Below are positions 34,401-43,299 of a stretch of 64,000 nt of DNA, piece by piece; the first letter of the stretch is position 1; each line of letters opens with the position of its first letter. Under the pieces are notes generated by a model that worked only from the letters and a program-made list of their open reading frames with translations, searched no databases and was not told the origin of the DNA. A program made the position numbers and the translations under genes. This DNA is from Sphingobium sp. BYY-5 (GTDB lineage Bacteria > Pseudomonadota > Alphaproteobacteria > Sphingomonadales > Sphingomonadaceae), in contig NZ_JALEBH010000001.1 of assembly GCF_022758885.1 (NCBI RefSeq), forward strand, positions 186,001 through 250,000. The letters are read 5' to 3'.

Positions 34401-34836
34401 CGGTCATGGCTTTGAGCGCCACCGCCATGATCGTCGCTTCCACCGAGAAGAGGAGGAAAGTGAAGCTGGCGTAGATGAGCGAGGTGAGGGTGGACCCCAG
34501 ATAGCCGAAGCCCGCGCCGCGCGTCAGCAGGTCGATGTCCAGGCCGTGCTTCGCCGCATGATAGGCGATGGGCAGGCCGATGACGAACATCAACGCCACG
34601 GCGGCGGCGATGGCTGCGACGCTGTTGGCAAAGCCATAGGTCAGGGTGATGGACGCGCCGATCGCTTCGCAGGCGAGGAAGGCGGTAGCGCCGATCGCGG
34701 TGTTGGCGACCTGCCCCGCCGACCAGCGCCGAGCGCTGTCGGCGGTATAGCGCAGCGCATAATCCTCCAATGTCTGGCTGGCGACCCATTTATTGTAGAG
34801 CCGCTTTTCGCGCAGGACATAGGCGGCGCGGTCCAT
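31462..34836 (-). CDS. NCS1-type permease fused to hybrid histidine kinase
   Basis: 1124 residues. Residues about 35-480 are a multi-helix NCS1 (cytosine/purine/hydantoin) permease-like domain. Residues 498-535 hold eight Cys (498, 501, 513, 521, 524, 525, 531, 535) in a CxxC..C..CxxCC..C..C array, a probable metal-binding module. Two more helices (about 563-630) lead to a coiled linker, HisKA with His681 (SVSHEIRSPL), HATPase (NLLSNAIKF, DTGIGI, GVGLGL), a receiver with Asp970 (IVLLDISMPG) and Lys1021, and a helical C-terminal tail that could be an Hpt-like segment but lacks an evident phospho-His motif. The start is 3 bases after the ureG stop (TGATCGATG), so it belongs to the urease operon. 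Permease-kinase fusions are known (for example CbrA-type); urea or a related nitrogen compound as signal is inferred from context. Confidence 0.9.
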   Translation of the reverse strand: MDRAAYVLREKRLYNKWVASQTLEDYALRYTADSARRWSAGQVANTAIGATAFLACEAIGASITLTYGFANSVAAIAAAVALMFVIGLPIAYHAAKHGLDIDLLTRGAGFGYLGSTLTSLIYASFTFLLFSVEATIMAVALKAMTGMPMSIAYLVSALVVIPIALYGMSAITRFQNATQGVWIALQVAPIAYILWSGPTALAEWSRFTGQLGAKDGSVSLLYFGFALSTLLSLLPQIGEQADYLRFLPARAKIGRGKWWAAMLAGGPGWTLIGGMKLLLGSWLAHFLIRSAAAQSEASSPTAMFQAIYTAMSGHAGLSLILTGLFVVICQLKINVTNAYAGSIAWSNFFARLTHNHPGRVVWLIFNVLLALLLMEVGIFDAIEAILILYATVAAGWIGALAADLMISKPLRLSPSGIEFKRAHLYDINPVGIGAMLLSILVSGSAHLGLLGPLAQAFAPVIGMAVAFTSAPIIALVTHGRYYIARRSHWSEGSQAQTCIICENAFQHADMAHCPMYAAPICSLCCTLEARCHDRCKSDSRATQQAARWLERLLPRAVADYVHTPVGHFIAVMTIITLANGAVLGGIGWQVARRAPSIATQTGSLMLGLFLLFSLFGGVIAWMIVLAHQSRRSAMQESEHHVQKLMEEVIAHDVTGAELQRAKEAAEAANAAKSRYLVSVSHEIRSPLNSIYGYAQLMERGHEIAPIEAAKVIRRSAEHLTNLVEGLMDISQVESGVLRISNETVRLSPFVDQIANMFRPQAQAKGIEFLYERPEKLPDFVRTDQKRLRQILINLLSNAIKFTRSGSVTFRVAYRSQMATFDIIDTGIGIAPDDLKRIFDPFERGSNPDAQKQKGVGLGLAITQALVQILGGDLSVTSDPGGDMQNGRTQFTVRLMLGHVAAQATDGQPVETIKGYEGPRRKILLIDDDAAQVAVLRGLLEPLDFTVFEALSGHVGLEIAAYEKPDIVLLDISMPGESGWDICRILRERLGGAVRIVMVSANAHEYHRGGDGRAAHDMFLMKPVDLDALLDAIADQLRIRWTGDAPLTPLPQAEDDALPALPEEAAPLLADIEQKAIIGHVRGIEASIRALEEIVPDAQPLTRRLLGHLDRFDLKGLIRTIRAAR

Positions 34837-34839
34837 CGA

Positions 34840-35466
34840 TCAGGCCGCTTGGGTCCGTAGACCGCCGGTCGTGACGATGAAGTTGATGATCGCGGGCAGG
34901 CCGATATTGTCCTTCAAATTGGTGAAGAGGAAGGGGCGGGTGCCGCGCATCTTCTTCGCGTCCCGGTCCATGACATTGAGGTCCGCGCCGACCAGCGGGG
35001 CGAGGTCGATCTTGTTGATGATGAGCAGGTCGGACCGGGTGATGCCGGGGCCGCCCTTGCGCGGGATCTTGTCGCCCGCCGACACGTCGATGACATAGAT
35101 GGTGATGTCGGCCAGTTCGGGGGAAAAGGTCGCGGCCAGATTGTCGCCGCCGCTTTCGATGAAGATCAGCTCCAGGCCGGGGAAACGGCGGCTCATCTCG
35201 TCCACGGCGGCGAGGTTGATGCTGGCATCCTCACGAATGGCGGTGTGCGGGCAGCCGCCGGTCTCCACGCCCATGATCCGTTCGGGGACGAGCGCGCCGG
35301 AGCGGGTGAGAAACTCCGCATCTTCGCGGGTGTAGATGTCGTTGGTGATGGCGGCGATATTATGATGGTCGCGCATCGCCTTGCAGAGCCGGTCGGTCAG
35401 CGCGGTCTTGCCGGAGCCGACCGGGCCGCCGATGCCGACGCGCAAGGGGCCATGGTGCGAGGTCAT
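34840..35466 (-). CDS. ureG: Urease accessory GTPase UreG
   Basis: 208 residues, standard length. SIMIBI-class GTPase: Walker [34 protein letters not shown] with the Cys-Pro-His nickel site, [15 protein letters not shown], and the specificity NKID in [16 protein letters not shown]. It drives nickel transfer to urease with UreD/UreF/UreE. The start overlaps ureF by 4 bases. Confidence 0.97.
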   Translation of the reverse strand: MTSHHGPLRVGIGGPVGSGKTALTDRLCKAMRDHHNIAAITNDIYTREDAEFLTRSGALVPERIMGVETGGCPHTAIREDASINLAAVDEMSRRFPGLELIFIESGGDNLAATFSPELADITIYVIDVSAGDKIPRKGGPGITRSDLLIINKIDLAPLVGADLNVMDRDAKKMRGTRPFLFTNLKDNIGLPAIINFIVTTGGLRTQAA

Positions 35467-36143
35467 GATCGAAAGAGCCTTGTATAGAGGGTTTCATGGG
35501 CGAGGCTGGCGAGTTCGAGATCGGGCGCGGCGGTGCCGAGATCGTCCAGTGCCGTGACGAGCGCCTTGTTCGCGATGGCGGGGATGGCGTGGGACAGGGC
35601 GGCAAGCGCAAGCTGCCCGTCGGTCTGGCCGAGCGGGACCAGGCGGACGCCGGCCGACACAAGATTGGCGGCGGTGGCATGGAGCCAGCAATGGAGCGCC
35701 GGTTCGAGCGGGATGGCGTGCGCGGCGCAGGCGAGCGCCATGACCGTGGCGTGGGCCATGGGCTGGTCGCCCCAGCGCTGCGCGAAGGCGTCGAGCGCGG
35801 GGTGGGGCCATGCCTTGCGCGTGACCGACAGGAAGGAGCCACCCTGCTGGCGGCTTTCGAGCGCGGTCTCGCTGCTGCCGCGAAAGGCGGCGGCGAGTTC
35901 GGCGATGGCGTCGAAGGCCGCCGCATCGCCCGCCGCGCGATGGGCATGGACGAACAGCACCGCGTCCACCCAGCCGCCGCCGCGCGCCAGCACCGCCTCG
36001 ATATAGGCGGTGACGTCGGCGGCGGTGCGGACGCGGCCATCCTCCACCGCCGTTTCCAGGCCGTGGCTATAGGTGAAGCTGCCCACCGGATAGGAAGGCG
36101 AGGTCCAGGCCAGCAGGCGATGGAGGGCGGCGTCAGCCAGCAT
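35463..36143 (-). CDS. ureF: Urease accessory protein UreF
   Basis: 226 residues from ATG 36143 ([13 protein letters not shown]), which overlaps the ureE stop by 11 bases; an in-frame upstream ATG (36188) lies deep inside the His-rich end of ureE. Motifs [20 protein letters not shown] and [15 protein letters not shown] are typical. UreF bridges UreG and UreD in the nickel-loading complex. Confidence 0.93.
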   Translation of the reverse strand: MLADAALHRLLAWTSPSYPVGSFTYSHGLETAVEDGRVRTAADVTAYIEAVLARGGGWVDAVLFVHAHRAAGDAAAFDAIAELAAAFRGSSETALESRQQGGSFLSVTRKAWPHPALDAFAQRWGDQPMAHATVMALACAAHAIPLEPALHCWLHATAANLVSAGVRLVPLGQTDGQLALAALSHAIPAIANKALVTALDDLGTAAPDLELASLAHETLYTRLFRS

Positions 36144-36651
36144 GGTCGTGGTGATGATGGGCATGGGAATGCTCATGATCGTGGTCATGATGATGATGAT
36201 GATGGTCGTGGCTGTGACTGGCCCCCGAATAGGCGCCGCCTTCGGGGGTGAAGGGGGCTTGGACCTTGGTCACGGTCGCGCCCAGCCCCTCCAGCATGGC
36301 GTTGATGACATGATCGTCGCGCAGACGGATGGCGTGCGGGTGCAGTTCAGCGGGCAGATGCCGGTTGCCGATATGCCAGGCGAGGCGGATCATTGCGGCA
36401 GGATCGGCGGCGGTGACTTCCACCAGCACTTCGGGCGCAGCGAGGACTTCGACCAGCCGCCCATCCGACAGTTGCAGCGCGTCGCCATGCTGAAGGACGG
36501 TCGCGCGGGCGAGGTCGAGCAGGAAGGCCGTGCCATGATCGGCGGTATAATACCAGCGCCGCCGATGGCGGGCGTCATGGTCCAGCGTGATATGGTCGGC
36601 GGCCGGGCCGGACCAGTGGCCGTGGGGAAGGACATCGTGGGCGGTCAGCAT
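36133..36651 (-). CDS. ureE: Urease nickel chaperone UreE with His-rich tail
   Basis: 172 residues. The peptide-binding N-terminal domain and the metal-binding C-terminal domain (WHIGNRHLPAELHP, with the conserved His) are present. The last 25 residues are almost entirely His/Asp (HDHHHHHHDHDHEHSHAH), a strong nickel-storage tail of the Klebsiella type. The His codons overlap the ureF start. Upstream, a type A repeat separates it from ureC. Confidence 0.94.
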   Translation of the reverse strand: MLTAHDVLPHGHWSGPAADHITLDHDARHRRRWYYTADHGTAFLLDLARATVLQHGDALQLSDGRLVEVLAAPEVLVEVTAADPAAMIRLAWHIGNRHLPAELHPHAIRLRDDHVINAMLEGLGATVTKVQAPFTPEGGAYSGASHSHDHHHHHHDHDHEHSHAHHHHDHAG

Positions 36652-36677
36652 GTTCGATCTATCCTAAAACCACATCC

Positions 36678-36764
36678 GTCATTCCCGCGCAGGCGGGGAT
36701 CCATCTCCGGCCCTTTCGACAGGTGATAGGTTGGGAGATGGGTTCCCGCCTGCGCGGGAATGAC
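36678..36764. repeat. Type A hairpin repeat between ureC and ureE
   Basis: Left arm 36678-36708 (GTCATTCCCGCGCAGGCGGG...) and right arm 36734-36764 are reverse complements apart from a few bases, with a 25-base spacer. A close relative sits between ureB and ureC at 38530-38617. Confidence 0.8.
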
Positions 36765-36790
36765 GAGTGAATGGGAGATAGGGCAGCGCA

Positions 36791-38503
<1,713 letters not shown>

Positions 38504-38529
38504 GAGACGCCCTTGCACCAATTAACATC

Positions 38530-38617
38530 GTCATTCCCGCGAAGGCGGGAACCCATCTCCCAACCTCTATTCTGGTTGCAACGCTGGGAGATGGATCCCC
38601 GCCTTCGCGGGGATGAC
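38530..38617. repeat. Type A hairpin repeat between ureB and ureC
   Basis: Arms around GTCATTCCCGCGAAGGCGGG (from 38530) and its near-complement ending at 38617 pair over about 31 bases with a 22-base spacer. Same family as 36678-36764. Confidence 0.8.
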
Positions 38618-38639
38618 GGATGATATTGATGAGTTCGCA

Positions 38640-38945
38640 TCACAATTCCCCCATCACATCGCCCCGGAAACCAATGACCGTGCGGCTCCCGGCATAAGGG
38701 ATCAGTTGCACATCCCGGCTCTGCCCCGGCTCGAAGCGCACGGCGGTTCCCGACGCTATGTCCAGCCGATAGCCGCGCGCGGCGTCGCGGTCGAAGCGCA
38801 GCGCGGGGTTGCTCTCCGCGAAATGATAATGGCTGCCGACCTGGATCGGCCGGTCGCCGCTATTGGCGACGGTGAGGATAAGCGGCGCGCGGCCTTCGTT
38901 CAGCACGATGTCGCCGGGGACGGTGAGGATTTCGCCGGGGATCAT
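38640..38945 (-). CDS. ureB: Urease beta subunit
   Basis: 101 residues from ATG 38945 ([13 protein letters not shown]), with GGAGGTGG ahead; a GTG five codons earlier is less likely. Motifs [20 protein letters not shown] and AVRFEPGQ are diagnostic. Structural subunit of the (UreABC)3 enzyme. Confidence 0.96.
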   Translation of the reverse strand: MIPGEILTVPGDIVLNEGRAPLILTVANSGDRPIQVGSHYHFAESNPALRFDRDAARGYRLDIASGTAVRFEPGQSRDVQLIPYAGSRTVIGFRGDVMGEL

Positions 38946-38962
38946 GGGAACCACCTCCACAA

Positions 38963-39058
38963 CCGTTCGCCCTGAGCTTGTCGAAGGGCGTGCCTGAGCG
39001 AAGACGAAGGCACTTCGCTCCGCTCAGTGGAGGGCTTCGACAGGCTCAGCCCGAACGG
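38963..39058. repeat. Type B hairpin repeat between ureA and ureB
   Basis: Left arm CCGTTCGCCCTGAGCTTGTC(GAAGGGC) from 38963 and right arm ending GGCTCAGCCCGAACGG at 39058 are imperfect inverted repeats. The same arms occur between etfB and etfA at 59654-59730. Confidence 0.8.
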
Positions 39059-39075
39059 ATGTTGGTTGGTTGCCC

Positions 39076-39378
39076 TCACCGGATCGGCCTGTGGACGGTG
39101 ACGAGCTTGGTGCCGTCGGGAAAGGTCGCCTCGACCTGGATGTCGTGGATCATCTCGGATATACCCTCCATCACCTGGTCGCGGGTCACGACATGGCCGC
39201 CGCTGGCCATCAGCGCCGCCACGGAGCGCCCGTCGCGCGCGCCCTCCATCACATGGTCGGTGATGAGCGCGATCGCTTCGGGATGGTTGAGCTTCACCCC
39301 GCGCGCCAGCCGGCCCCGCGCGACCATCGCGGCCATCGCCACCAGCAGCTTGTCCTTTTCGCGCGTTGTGAGTTTCAT
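39076..39378 (-). CDS. ureA: Urease gamma subunit
   Basis: 100 residues, exact family length: [55 protein letters not shown]. Smallest structural subunit of urease. It starts 4 bases after the ureD stop. Confidence 0.97.
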   Translation of the reverse strand: MKLTTREKDKLLVAMAAMVARGRLARGVKLNHPEAIALITDHVMEGARDGRSVAALMASGGHVVTRDQVMEGISEMIHDIQVEATFPDGTKLVTVHRPIR

Positions 39379-39382
39379 GGCC

Positions 39383-40240
39383 CTAACAGTAACAGATGGT
39401 TGGCATGGTCGGTGACAGTCCGAAGATGGCGGCGCGCAGCACCCCGGCGGCGCGCATGACGTCCTTGCGCAGCGCCTGCGGGTCTGCGCTGGTCAGGCGC
39501 AGGATGAGCAGCCCGTCGAAGCTGGTCGCGCCGCTGCCCGGTCCTTCGAACAGGCTGCGGGCGAGGTCGAGATAGTCGCCTGCATCAGGTCCGGCATAGA
39601 CCAAAGTGGCGATGGCGGTTGCCTCGCCAAAGCCGAAGGGCGCGCGGCCCTGGGCCGCGAAATCGCCCTCGACATGGAGCGTGTCGGCCCAGACCAGCCG
39701 CCCGTCGCGGCGGATGCGCCATGCGTCGTGGATCAGACCCTGGCGGTAGGCTTCGCCCATTGCGCCGCGCCCCAGCACCAGCATCTCCATCGCCAGCATC
39801 CGCGCGTCGGGGGCAAGATCCGCCTCCAGCGTGCGGCGCATCCGGCTGCGATCGAACAGGATCGCCTCCTGCGCCAGCCATTCGCAGGCCGCGCTCGCGC
39901 CGATGGTGATGCGCGTATCGATGCGGGTGGGTTCGTCCTCGTCCAGCGCGCGATAGAGCTTCTCCGCCGCCTGCGGGACGATGGTCGCCGCCGCGCCGGG
40001 ATCGACATGAATGTCGAGAGACAAGCGGTCGCCGCCGGTCAGGCCGCCGCAGGTGGTGACGGTGACGGCCAGCGGAAAGTCGCCCTCGCGTCCCTCCGGG
40101 AAGAGCAGCCGGGCGGGCGCGACCTGCGTCATGTCGCGGATGCCGCGCAGGGAAAAAGCGACCATGGCGCGCCCGTCCACCCGCTGATGCCGGGAGCGGG
40201 GCGGCAGGGCTATGGCGCGTTGGACGGTCATGAATGACAT
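39383..40240 (-). CDS. ureD: Urease accessory protein UreD
   Basis: 285 residues. Motifs [44 protein letters not shown] and [15 protein letters not shown] match UreD/UreH, the scaffold that docks UreF-UreG on apo-urease. An internal ATG three codons in (40231) is an alternative start. First of the urease genes proper; the exported ureohydrolase ends 114 bases upstream on the same strand. Confidence 0.95.
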   Translation of the reverse strand: MSFMTVQRAIALPPRSRHQRVDGRAMVAFSLRGIRDMTQVAPARLLFPEGREGDFPLAVTVTTCGGLTGGDRLSLDIHVDPGAAATIVPQAAEKLYRALDEDEPTRIDTRITIGASAACEWLAQEAILFDRSRMRRTLEADLAPDARMLAMEMLVLGRGAMGEAYRQGLIHDAWRIRRDGRLVWADTLHVEGDFAAQGRAPFGFGEATAIATLVYAGPDAGDYLDLARSLFEGPGSGATSFDGLLILRLTSADPQALRKDVMRAAGVLRAAIFGLSPTMPTICYC

Positions 40241-40323
40241 CTGGTCAGGCGCGGCGGGTCACGACATGGGGCATATGACGTATAGAACGAAAGGGCCGTG
40301 GGCATCCGCCAGCAGCCAAACAC

Positions 40324-40348
40324 AATCCTCCCCTTACAGGGGAGGATT
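40324..40348. repeat. Short hairpin related to the type C repeat
   Basis: AATCCTCCCCT (40324-40334) and AGGGGAGGATT (40338-40348) pair perfectly around TAC, 6 bases past the ureohydrolase stop. It matches the outer arms of the palindrome at 476-601. It could attenuate transcription into ureD, but no U-tract follows. Confidence 0.65.
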
Positions 40349-40354
40349 TGGTAG

Positions 40355-41851
40355 TCAGGTCGTCGGACGGCGGCTGCCCCGCGCGAAATTCGGATCGACC
40401 TTTTCCGCCTTGCCGTCCTTCGCGGCCTTCTCGCCGTAGAAGGGCTGGCCATGTTCGGTGGTCAGGTCGGAGAGATAGCCCGCCTGCTTGATGTCCTTCT
40501 TGCGCATGGCAACGCCAGTCAGGCAGGCGTGCATGATGAAATTGGCGTTTAGCGCGCTGCGATAGGTTGGGTCCAGCACCGGGGCCAGTTCGACGATCTC
40601 GAAACCGACCAGCTCATTCTCCGCGCACAGCCGCCGCACGATCGGGATCGCCTCGCGCATGGTCAGGCCGCCGGGGACCGGGGTGCCAGTGCCGGGGATG
40701 AACGCCGGGTCGAGCACATCGACGTCGAAGGAGACATAGAGTTTCTTGCCGCTTTCGCGGGCTTCCTTGAGTGCGCGCTCCATGGTGGCTTGCCAGCCAT
40801 TCTTCTCGACCTCCGGCATTGCATGATAGCGCACGCCATTGTCGCGCATCCATTCGAAGCCCTCCTTCTCCGGCCAGGGGCCGCGCAGGCCGACCTGGAT
40901 ATAATTCCTGCCCAGCACATGGCCTTCCTTGACCGCGCGATAGACGGGGGCACCATGGGTGATGAAATGGACGCCGCCCTTGCCCGCGTCATAGTGGGAA
41001 TCGAAATGGACGACGCCGAAACTGCCCTTGCCATGGACGTCGGCCAGCCCTGCTACATCGCTATATTCCAGGCTGTGGTCGCCGCCGACGATGAAGGGGA
41101 TGGCGCCGGTGCGGGCGATTTCCGCCACGCGCTCACGGACATGGGCGACGGTGCGCTCGATGCTCATATTGTCGACGGCGATGTCGCCATAATCGACGAT
41201 CTTCAGCTCCTTGGACGGGTCGACCATGGTGTACATGTCGATGCCGCCCGCGCCATATTGGGTGCGCATGGCCGATGGGCCGCCCTTGGCCCCGCGATAG
41301 CCCGACCCCATGTCGAGCGGCGCGCCCACGATCGCGACGTCGACCTTACCCGCCACCAGATCCTCCGGGAAGATCGCGACCGGCGCGCCCGCGAAAGTGG
41401 CGATGCCGCCGCCATAGACGCCGCCGCCCCGGCCATGGGCGTAATAGCTGAGTTCGAACGGGCCGGGTTCGCGCTTGGGGTCGAGGCCGCCGGGCCGGCG
41501 CAGTTTCCAGCCGTTGAAATTTTCATTGTCGGTGTCGAGCGGGATCGCCGCCATGTCTGTCCTGGCGTTGAATTTCGACGCCTTCACCGCGTCCATCATA
41601 GCTTCGATATAGGCGTCGATTTCCTGCGGACTTTTGGTCGCCAGCCGCTCGAACAGCTTGTCGTAGGAGCCGGCGAACATCTCCGCCGGGTCGGAAGTCA
41701 GAAATTCGCGCTTGTCCTTGCTCAGCCCCTTGATCCTGGCTTCTAGCGCGGGCGGGATGGTCGGTTTGTCATTCTGCGCCACCACCGCCGCCGACGAGAT
41801 CACCGTGGCCGCGAGCAAGGCGCCCAGCAGCCCATGTTTCAGCCTCATCAC
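40355..41851 (-). CDS. Exported ureohydrolase (agmatinase/arginase family)
   Basis: 498 residues, long for the family because of a signal peptide (HGLLGALLAATVISSAAVVA, predicted cleavage before QNDK) and a roughly 120-residue N-terminal extension. The ureohydrolase fold begins near residue 170 (VDVAIVGAPLDMGSGYRGA). All six manganese ligands are visible: His259 (VGGDHS), Asp284/His286/Asp288 (DSHYDAG), Asp376/Asp378 (SFDVDVLDPAF). Such enzymes release urea from agmatine, arginine, guanidinobutyrate or similar guanidino compounds; which one cannot be read from sequence. Placement directly upstream of urease genes on the same strand suggests feeding urea to urease. Export to the periplasm is unusual and would require urea re-entry. 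Confidence 0.88.
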   Translation of the reverse strand: MMRLKHGLLGALLAATVISSAAVVAQNDKPTIPPALEARIKGLSKDKREFLTSDPAEMFAGSYDKLFERLATKSPQEIDAYIEAMMDAVKASKFNARTDMAAIPLDTDNENFNGWKLRRPGGLDPKREPGPFELSYYAHGRGGGVYGGGIATFAGAPVAIFPEDLVAGKVDVAIVGAPLDMGSGYRGAKGGPSAMRTQYGAGGIDMYTMVDPSKELKIVDYGDIAVDNMSIERTVAHVRERVAEIARTGAIPFIVGGDHSLEYSDVAGLADVHGKGSFGVVHFDSHYDAGKGGVHFITHGAPVYRAVKEGHVLGRNYIQVGLRGPWPEKEGFEWMRDNGVRYHAMPEVEKNGWQATMERALKEARESGKKLYVSFDVDVLDPAFIPGTGTPVPGGLTMREAIPIVRRLCAENELVGFEIVELAPVLDPTYRSALNANFIMHACLTGVAMRKKDIKQAGYLSDLTTEHGQPFYGEKAAKDGKAEKVDPNFARGSRRPTT

Positions 41852-41920
41852 GAACCCCTTTTCGAACCTTGACGTTTGTCCTGAAAGCTAGGTGCGGGCG
41901 ACGAGGCGGCAATGGGGCGA

Positions 41921-41929
41921 TTGACGTAG
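41921..41929 (+). promoter_or_regulatory. TTGACGTAG motif, copy 1
   Basis: GATTGACGTAGCC lies 256 bases ahead of the MauD-like gene and faces it. It is enclosed in a GGGGC/GCCCC stem. See the copies at 42087 and 47261. Confidence 0.35.
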
Positions 41930-42086
41930 CCCCCCGATGCAACGGCCCGGACCCACAGGGAGTCCGGGCCGGAGCAGGCGCTATGGGAGAGGTGTTGTGC
42001 GCGCCTGCTGCAGAGCGGCCTCGGCCGCCCAAGGGGATCCTGCGAACGACCCCGCATCCGGCATAGCGGCTTGATGCGCCACGGCT

Positions 42087-42095
42087 CTACGTCAA
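42087..42095 (-). promoter_or_regulatory. TTGACGTAG motif, copy 2
   Basis: On the minus strand the context is TTTGACGTAGAGCCGTGG, 16 of 18 bases identical to the copy at 47261. It faces the ureohydrolase. Confidence 0.4.
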
Positions 42096-42184
42096 ACACC
42101 CTATCGAGCGTGGACGGGGGGCGGGGTAGCGCGGCGGACGGGATCTATCGGGGTTGGGACCATGACAAAGGCTGTGGCCACACC

Positions 42185-42766
42185 ATGTTGATCGCCTCTC
42201 TCTTCCTGTTGTGGGTCATCGTCATCCTGCTGGTCGTCGCCGTCATCGCGCTCGCGCGGCAGGTGCGGCTGTTGCAGGATCGGGCGGCGGCAAGCCCACC
42301 GCGCGGGCGGGTGAAGGGCGCGGGCGGCAACGCGCCGATCGTGAGCGCGCCGACGCTGGCGGGGGACATGCTGACGATCGGCGGGCCGAGCGCGGACGGG
42401 CGCGCGATGCTGTTGCTGTTCATCCGCCCCGGCTGCCCGGCCAGCCGTTCCGCCATTCGCGACGCGCTGGCGCTGACCGACCGCAAGAAACTGCGGCTGC
42501 TGTTCCTGGGGGAAGGGCAGGCGGAGGAATATGGCGACCTGCTGCGCCAGCACCGCATTCGCGACACCGACATCATCCTGAACGCGCAAGTGCTGGGCGA
42601 TTATCGCGCGGGCGACCGTCCGTCCGCCGCGCTGATCGATGCGCGGGGGCGGTTGGTGGCGCGCGGCGTGGTGGAAGCGCGGGCGCAACTGGACGCATTG
42701 CTGGTCCATATCGAGCCGGGTGAAATCGACGGGGAAGATAAGGAAGGCATGACCATCCTATCCTGA
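42185..42766 (+). CDS. MauD-like thioredoxin-fold membrane protein
   Basis: 193 residues from ATG 42185. One N-terminal helix (LIASLFLLWVIVILLVVAVI) anchors a thioredoxin-like domain similar to methylamine utilisation protein MauD: GNAPIVSAPTLAGDML, LLLFIRPGCPASRSA, then PSAALIDARGRLVARGVVEA. MauD normally carries a CxxC; here the second Cys is Ser (CPAS), so disulfide exchange by the usual mechanism is unlikely. It lies 62 bases ahead of iorA on the same strand, suggesting a role in maturing or serving the IorAB enzyme. No methylamine dehydrogenase genes are nearby. Confidence 0.72.
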   Translation: MLIASLFLLWVIVILLVVAVIALARQVRLLQDRAAASPPRGRVKGAGGNAPIVSAPTLAGDMLTIGGPSADGRAMLLLFIRPGCPASRSAIRDALALTDRKKLRLLFLGEGQAEEYGDLLRQHRIRDTDIILNAQVLGDYRAGDRPSAALIDARGRLVARGVVEARAQLDALLVHIEPGEIDGEDKEGMTILS

Positions 42767-42828
42767 TGCGACTGGACATGACGGGGCAGATCGGCATCTA
42801 ATAGGGTACAAGAATATGGGGTAGGCAT

Positions 42829-43299
42829 ATGGCGATCAGTTTCACGGTGAACGGCGAGAAACGACAGATCGATGGCGATCCGGCCAAGCCCCTGCTCTGG
42901 GTGTTGCGCGAGGATCTGGACATGGTGGGCACCAAGTTCGGCTGCGGCGCGGGACTGTGCGGCGCCTGTACGGTGCATGTCGACGGCAATGCCGTGCGAT
43001 CCTGCCAGACGCCGCTGGGCGATGTGCAGGGCATGGCGGTCACGACCATAGAGGGCGTGCAGAAAAGCGATCCCGGTAAGCGGATCGCCGCCGCCTGGGT
43101 GAAGCTGGACGTGCCCCAGTGCGGCTATTGCCAGGCCGGGCAGATCATGAGCGCGACCGCGCTTCTGGCGCAGACGCCCAAGCCGACCGATGAGGAGATT
43201 GACGGGGCGATGATGGGCAATCTCTGCCGCTGTTCCACCTATGTCCGCATCCGTGCCGCGATCAAGGACGCGGCCGGGATCAGGGAGGCAAAGGCATGA
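42829..43299 (+). CDS. iorA: IorA-like 2Fe-2S subunit
   Basis: 156 residues. N-terminal plant-type ferredoxin domain ([20 protein letters not shown] with four Cys) and C-terminal helical 2Fe-2S domain ([25 protein letters not shown]). This is the small subunit of isoquinoline 1-oxidoreductase/aldehyde dehydrogenases of the xanthine dehydrogenase family, passing electrons from the molybdenum site. Overlaps iorB by 4 bases. Confidence 0.93.
   Translation: MAISFTVNGEKRQIDGDPAKPLLWVLREDLDMVGTKFGCGAGLCGACTVHVDGNAVRSCQTPLGDVQGMAVTTIEGVQKSDPGKRIAAAWVKLDVPQCGYCQAGQIMSATALLAQTPKPTDEEIDGAMMGNLCRCSTYVRIRAAIKDAAGIREAKA

Larger units (their letters stand above)
41852..42184. other. Divergent intergenic region with shared motif
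   Basis: 333 bases between the ureohydrolase and the MauD-like gene, which point apart. No gene. It holds a hairpin (GGCCCGGAC near 41944 with GTCCGGGCC near 41961) and two oppositely oriented TTGACGTAG motifs (41921 and 42087) that recur ahead of the isomerase gene at 47261. It probably holds promoters for both directions. Confidence 0.5.

Noticed and set aside
36142..36210. Met/Val-rich open frame on the plus strand over the end of ureE
   Set aside because: It is the complement of the His/Asp-rich UreE tail, not a separate protein.
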